Positions 61,367-64,000 of a stretch of 64,000 bases of DNA are shown piece after piece (the first letter of the stretch is position 1; each line of letters opens with the position of its first letter). Below the pieces are notes generated by a model that was not told the DNA's origin, searched no databases, and worked only from the letters and a program-made list of their open reading frames with translations. This DNA is from Paenibacillus melissococcoides (lineage in GTDB: Bacteria; Bacillota; Bacilli; Paenibacillales; Paenibacillaceae): assembly GCA_944800085.1 (NCBI GenBank), contig CALYLO010000008.1:186001-250000 (forward strand), written 5' to 3'. The position numbers and the translations under genes were made by a program.

Positions 61367-61846
61367 CTAGAGCAAAGCCGCGATCTCGTCTTCCAGCTTG
61401 GCCGGGTTCGTCTGCGGAGCATACCGGCCCACGACGCGCCCGTCTTGGCCGACGAGGAATTTGGTGAAGTTCCACTTGATCTCGGTGCTGCCTAACAGCC
61501 CTTTTTTCTCATGTGTGAGATGGGCAAACAACGGATCGGCCTCAGGCCCCTTCACATCCACCTTCGCGAACATCGGGAAGGTAACGCCGTAATTAACCTG
61601 ACAGAACTCCATCGTCTCCTCCGTCTTCTCGAACTCTTGATTGCCGAACTGCGCGCACGGAAATCCAAGCACGGCGAAGCCGCGATCCTTGAACTTGTCA
61701 TACAAGGCTTGCAGCTCCTTGAATTGCGGCGTAAATCCGCACTTGCTCGCGGTGTTGACGATAAGGAGCACTTGCCCCTCGTAATCCCGCAAGGGCGTTA
61801 ATTCGCCATTCGGCTTCTTCACCGTAAAATCGTATACCGTTGTCAT
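61367..61846 (-). CDS. Glutathione-peroxidase-family thiol peroxidase
   Basis: 159 residues: VYDFTVKKPNGELTPLRDYE, VLLIVNTASKCGFTPQFKEL with the peroxidatic Cys where animal enzymes have selenocysteine, GFPCAQFGNQE with the second Cys, and the catalytic Trp/Asn in IKWNFTKFLVGQDGRVVGRY. Bacterial forms mostly use thioredoxin. It removes hydroperoxides in the cytoplasm. First gene of the operon with the OhrR-like repressor. Confidence 0.92.
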   Translation of the reverse strand: MTTVYDFTVKKPNGELTPLRDYEGQVLLIVNTASKCGFTPQFKELQALYDKFKDRGFAVLGFPCAQFGNQEFEKTEETMEFCQVNYGVTFPMFAKVDVKGPEADPLFAHLTHEKKGLLGSTEIKWNFTKFLVGQDGRVVGRYAPQTNPAKLEDEIAALL

Positions 61847-61925
61847 TACCCATCCGCTCCTTTACTTAAGAAAAGTAACGTCTCAACTTACTACCCTGTT
61901 TATAGCATGTTTAAAAATAGCGGTC

Positions 61926-61949
61926 AATTAAATTGTGTACAATTTAATT
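61926..61949 (-). promoter_or_regulatory. OhrR-type operator before gpx
   Basis: AATTAAATTGTG and TACAATTTAATT form a 24-bp near-perfect palindrome, with only the central pair mismatched. It resembles the known OhrR site (TACAATT-AATTGTA type) and lies about 80 bases before the peroxidase start, where it would cover the promoter. Confidence 0.75.
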
Positions 61950-62031
61950 CGGTGAAACGCGAGATACATGAACAGACAACGAGTGGGAATGCTAACGGTA
62001 TTCCCGGCATGAATAAGAGGTGGATGAAGCT

Positions 62032-62412
62032 ATGTTCAAAAAAATGACCATGATGATCGCTGCTTTGGTTCTTGCGATCGGACTGGGCGCATGCGCTTCT
62101 TCGAATGAACAGGAAGCAGGCACGAATCAGGGGCAGGACCAAGGACAGAATCAAGGCCAACCCCCAGCGGAGACGACCCCTGCTACTAACGTAGATGCGG
62201 CGGCGGTCTATAAGCAGAACTGCCTGGTCTGCCATGGCGCCAATCTGGAGGGACAAGTCGGGCCGAACCTCCAAAAGGTGGGGGCGACTCACACCCCGGA
62301 AGAAATCTCGACCATCATCCATCAGGGCGGCAACGGGATGAATGCGTTCGAGGGAGTATTGAGCGAGGATGAGATTAGCGCGTTGGTAGAGTGGCTCTCC
62401 GCCAAAAAATAA
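62032..62412 (+). CDS. Lipoprotein cytochrome c (c551/CccB-like)
   Basis: ATG 62032; 126 residues. Lipobox LGAC near residue 19 (ALVLAIGLGACASS) gives a lipid-anchored outer-face protein. A Gln/Gly/Asn-rich linker precedes the haem domain: KQNCLVCHGANLEGQVGPNL with C-x2-C-H, and the axial Met in GGNGMNAFEGVLSEDEISAL. It shuttles electrons to a terminal oxidase. It lies upstream of two dehydrogenase subunits and is probably their electron acceptor. Confidence 0.88.
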   Translation: MFKKMTMMIAALVLAIGLGACASSNEQEAGTNQGQDQGQNQGQPPAETTPATNVDAAAVYKQNCLVCHGANLEGQVGPNLQKVGATHTPEEISTIIHQGGNGMNAFEGVLSEDEISALVEWLSAKK

Positions 62413-62616
62413 GCGGATGCCGCCGTCCGGGCCATGCGGCATGAAGGAGTGGAGATGCAGGTTCTCTCCGCTCCTTTTTCATGCCGTCATAACCGGTTGG
62501 GCGGCAGCCGGCAAGCCGTGACGGATATGCATATTGTTCCCGCGAACGGAAATAGTAAGCGTACATTAAGGAAACCTGTCAAATTCAAACAACTTATAAT
62601 AAAAGGGAGGATGAAC

Positions 62617-63414
62617 GTGGCGGAAAAACGCAGCACCCGGAACAACAGACCGCAGGGGCAGGCCCGCGACCAATCGCGCCGCCAATTTCTGAAGGTGTCC
62701 GGGGCGGCGCTGGGCGGTGCCGTAGTCGGGGGTGTGGTAGGAGCGGTGATCGATCGTTCCTTCCGGCCGGGCGCCGGGACGCAGCCTGCTCCGAATCAGC
62801 CGGCGCCACAGCAGGCTCCGGATCATAACCAGGCACTGATGTATTTCAATCAGCGGCAATTCCGGCTTACGGAAGCCGCCGTGGAACGCATATTCCCCGC
62901 AGACGATATCGGACCGGGCGCGGCCGAGCTTGGGGTTGCTTATTATATCGATCACCAGCTTGCAGGCCAGTGGGGCATTAACGCCCGCGAATATATGCAA
63001 GGGCCGTTTTTCAAGGGCGAGCCGACGCAAGGCGGATTCCCGAGCATCAAGCATCATGAACTGTTCACGCTCGGATTGGACGCGTTGGAGAAGTACAGCA
63101 CGAAGCATTACGGCAAGACCTTCACCGAGCTGGAAGAGAGTCAGCAGGATGATGTGCTCAAGGCGTTCGAGTCCGGGAAGGACGCTCTCCTTGATAACGG
63201 AGAGACGACGGGGGCTTTCTTCAAAATGCTGCGCGCGCTGACGCTCGAAGGCGTCTATGCCGATCCGCTCTACGGCGGGAACAAAAATATGATGGGATGG
63301 AGAATGAGACGCTACCCGGGCAACCAGATGAGTTATTTCAATATTATCGACAAGCCCGATTTCGTTGAGATGGAACCGCAAAGCTTGCACAGCCATATGA
63401 CCCAACATTCCTAA
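62617..63414 (+). CDS. Gluconate 2-dehydrogenase subunit 3 family protein, Tat-exported
   Basis: GTG 62617 lies six bases after GGGAGG; the ATG at 62611 touches the site. 265 residues. A twin-arginine signal, DQSRRQFLKVSGAALGGAVV, is followed by a Pro/Gln-rich linker and the subunit 3 domain: FRLTEAAVERIFPADDIGPG, AAELGVAYYIDHQLAGQWGI, FFKMLRALTLEGVYADPLYG and GGNKNMMGWRMRRYPGNQM. In the family this small subunit escorts and supports the flavoprotein encoded next. The folded complex is exported by Tat. Confidence 0.88.
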   Translation: MAEKRSTRNNRPQGQARDQSRRQFLKVSGAALGGAVVGGVVGAVIDRSFRPGAGTQPAPNQPAPQQAPDHNQALMYFNQRQFRLTEAAVERIFPADDIGPGAAELGVAYYIDHQLAGQWGINAREYMQGPFFKGEPTQGGFPSIKHHELFTLGLDALEKYSTKHYGKTFTELEESQQDDVLKAFESGKDALLDNGETTGAFFKMLRALTLEGVYADPLYGGNKNMMGWRMRRYPGNQMSYFNIIDKPDFVEMEPQSLHSHMTQHS

Positions 63415-63435
63415 CCGTGTAAGGAGAGCGATGCA

Positions 63436-64000
63436 ATGGCAACGAAGTTACCGAAAGTGCCCGTCGTCATCGTCGGCATGGGTTGGGCGGGGGGCATCAT
63501 CGCTTCCGAGCTGACCAAGGCCGGCATCAAGGTGCTTGGGCTGGAACGGGGCAAAAGCCGCAAAACCGAAGACTATTTCATGGTCCACGATGAGCTGCGC
63601 TACGCTCAGCGTTATGAACTGATGCAGGACTTGTCCAAGGAGACGGTCACGTTCCGCAACAAACAAAGCCAGCGGGCGCTGCCGATGCGAAGCTACGGCT
63701 CCTTCCTGATGGGAGATGGCCTGGGCGGCGCCGGAATCCATTGGAACGGCCAACATTTCCGGTTTTTGCCGTATGATTTCGAGATTTACACGAAGACGGT
63801 GGAACGCTACGGCAAGAAAAAGATTCCGGACGGCATGACCATTCAGGACTGGGGCATTACCTATGATGAGCTGGAGCCTTATTTCGACAAGTTCGAGAAA
63901 ATGGCGGGCATCTCCGGGGAGCAGGAGCAGAATCCGATGGTCGGCCATCGCTCTAACCCGTTCCCGACGCCGCCCATGAAAAAGACGCCGGCGATCACGA
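63436..64000 (+). CDS. GMC-type flavoprotein dehydrogenase, partial
   Basis: AAGGAG lies nine bases before ATG 63436; 188 residues are visible before the right edge and the frame is open. FAD-binding Rossmann start: PVVIVGMGWAGGIIASELTK then GIKVLGLERGKSRK; later GDGLGGAGIHWNGQHFRFLP and WGITYDELEPYFDKFEKMAG, typical of the gluconate 2-dehydrogenase / sorbitol dehydrogenase flavoprotein subunit. With the Tat subunit and the cytochrome c it makes a three-part membrane-side sugar or alcohol dehydrogenase. The substrate cannot be predicted. Confidence 0.88.
   Translation, partial: MATKLPKVPVVIVGMGWAGGIIASELTKAGIKVLGLERGKSRKTEDYFMVHDELRYAQRYELMQDLSKETVTFRNKQSQRALPMRSYGSFLMGDGLGGAGIHWNGQHFRFLPYDFEIYTKTVERYGKKKIPDGMTIQDWGITYDELEPYFDKFEKMAGISGEQEQNPMVGHRSNPFPTPPMKKTPAIT

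Overview
The window looks like a chromosome segment from a Paenibacillus-type, Gram-positive, spore-forming bacterium. The evidence is strong AAGGAGG ribosome binding sites with frequent GTG and TTG starts, a serine T-box leader, an S-layer-homology fragment, germinant-receptor (gerA) remnants, lipoproteins with Bacillales lipoboxes, and an arbitrium/Alo-like peptide-receptor pair of the kind known in Paenibacillus. The species assignment is inference. The region carries many broken genes: a frameshifted HD-GYP gene, a TetR-glycosyltransferase pair, an Alo-type receptor, a DUF2268 protease, a collapsed gerA operon, an alpha/beta-hydrolase tail and an SLH fragment. It also has two intact insertion sequences with target duplications and a family of dispersed intergenic repeats, so it appears to be decaying and rearranging.

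Layout. 0-9.9 kb: the N-terminal half of a sensor kinase, a DUF523 protein, decayed genes, a chimeric phosphatase-like protein, and YjbR, EamA, HAD and GNAT genes. 10-11.4 kb: a Fur-box gene of unknown function and a flavodoxin. 11.7-18.8 kb: a Vsr-like protein, a GNAT, an IS4-family element, a divergent IF-3 paralogue, a PadR regulator with a 34-bp palindromic operator, and a dicarboxylate-type symporter. 19-23 kb: the iron-regulated yclNOPQ-type (petrobactin) siderophore uptake operon with two Fur boxes around a consensus promoter. 23-24.3 kb: the broken Alo/AimR-like receptor with an intact 36-residue signal-peptide gene. 24.3-27.1 kb: gene-poor DNA with repeats and a broken protease.

27.4-33.9 kb: an eight-gene ectoine/hydroxyectoine cluster, ehuBCDA (uptake) followed by ectABCD (synthesis and hydroxylation), ended by a strong terminator. 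34-37.9 kb: the most interesting locus. It has a 63-residue six-cysteine peptide, an ABC exporter without a peptidase domain, a MauE/DoxX-type redox membrane protein and two membrane-anchored TlpA-like thioredoxins. I read it as a possible uncharacterised system for making and exporting a disulfide-rich peptide.

38-53.4 kb: mostly housekeeping genes (UbiB-family kinase and phasin-like partner, PepV, GpmA, thymidine kinase, HAD-Nudix fusion, aldo/keto reductase, thioredoxin, methyltransferase, maa), interrupted by an IS1182-family element inside an intergenic repeat and by gerA remnants. 53.8-64 kb: a TPR membrane protein, a secreted GH85 endo-beta-N-acetylglucosaminidase with a cre-like site, a copper-amine-oxidase-N-domain protein, T-box-controlled serS, a gpx-OhrR-type redox operon with its operator, and a cytochrome c / Tat-exported subunit / GMC flavoprotein dehydrogenase that runs off the right edge.
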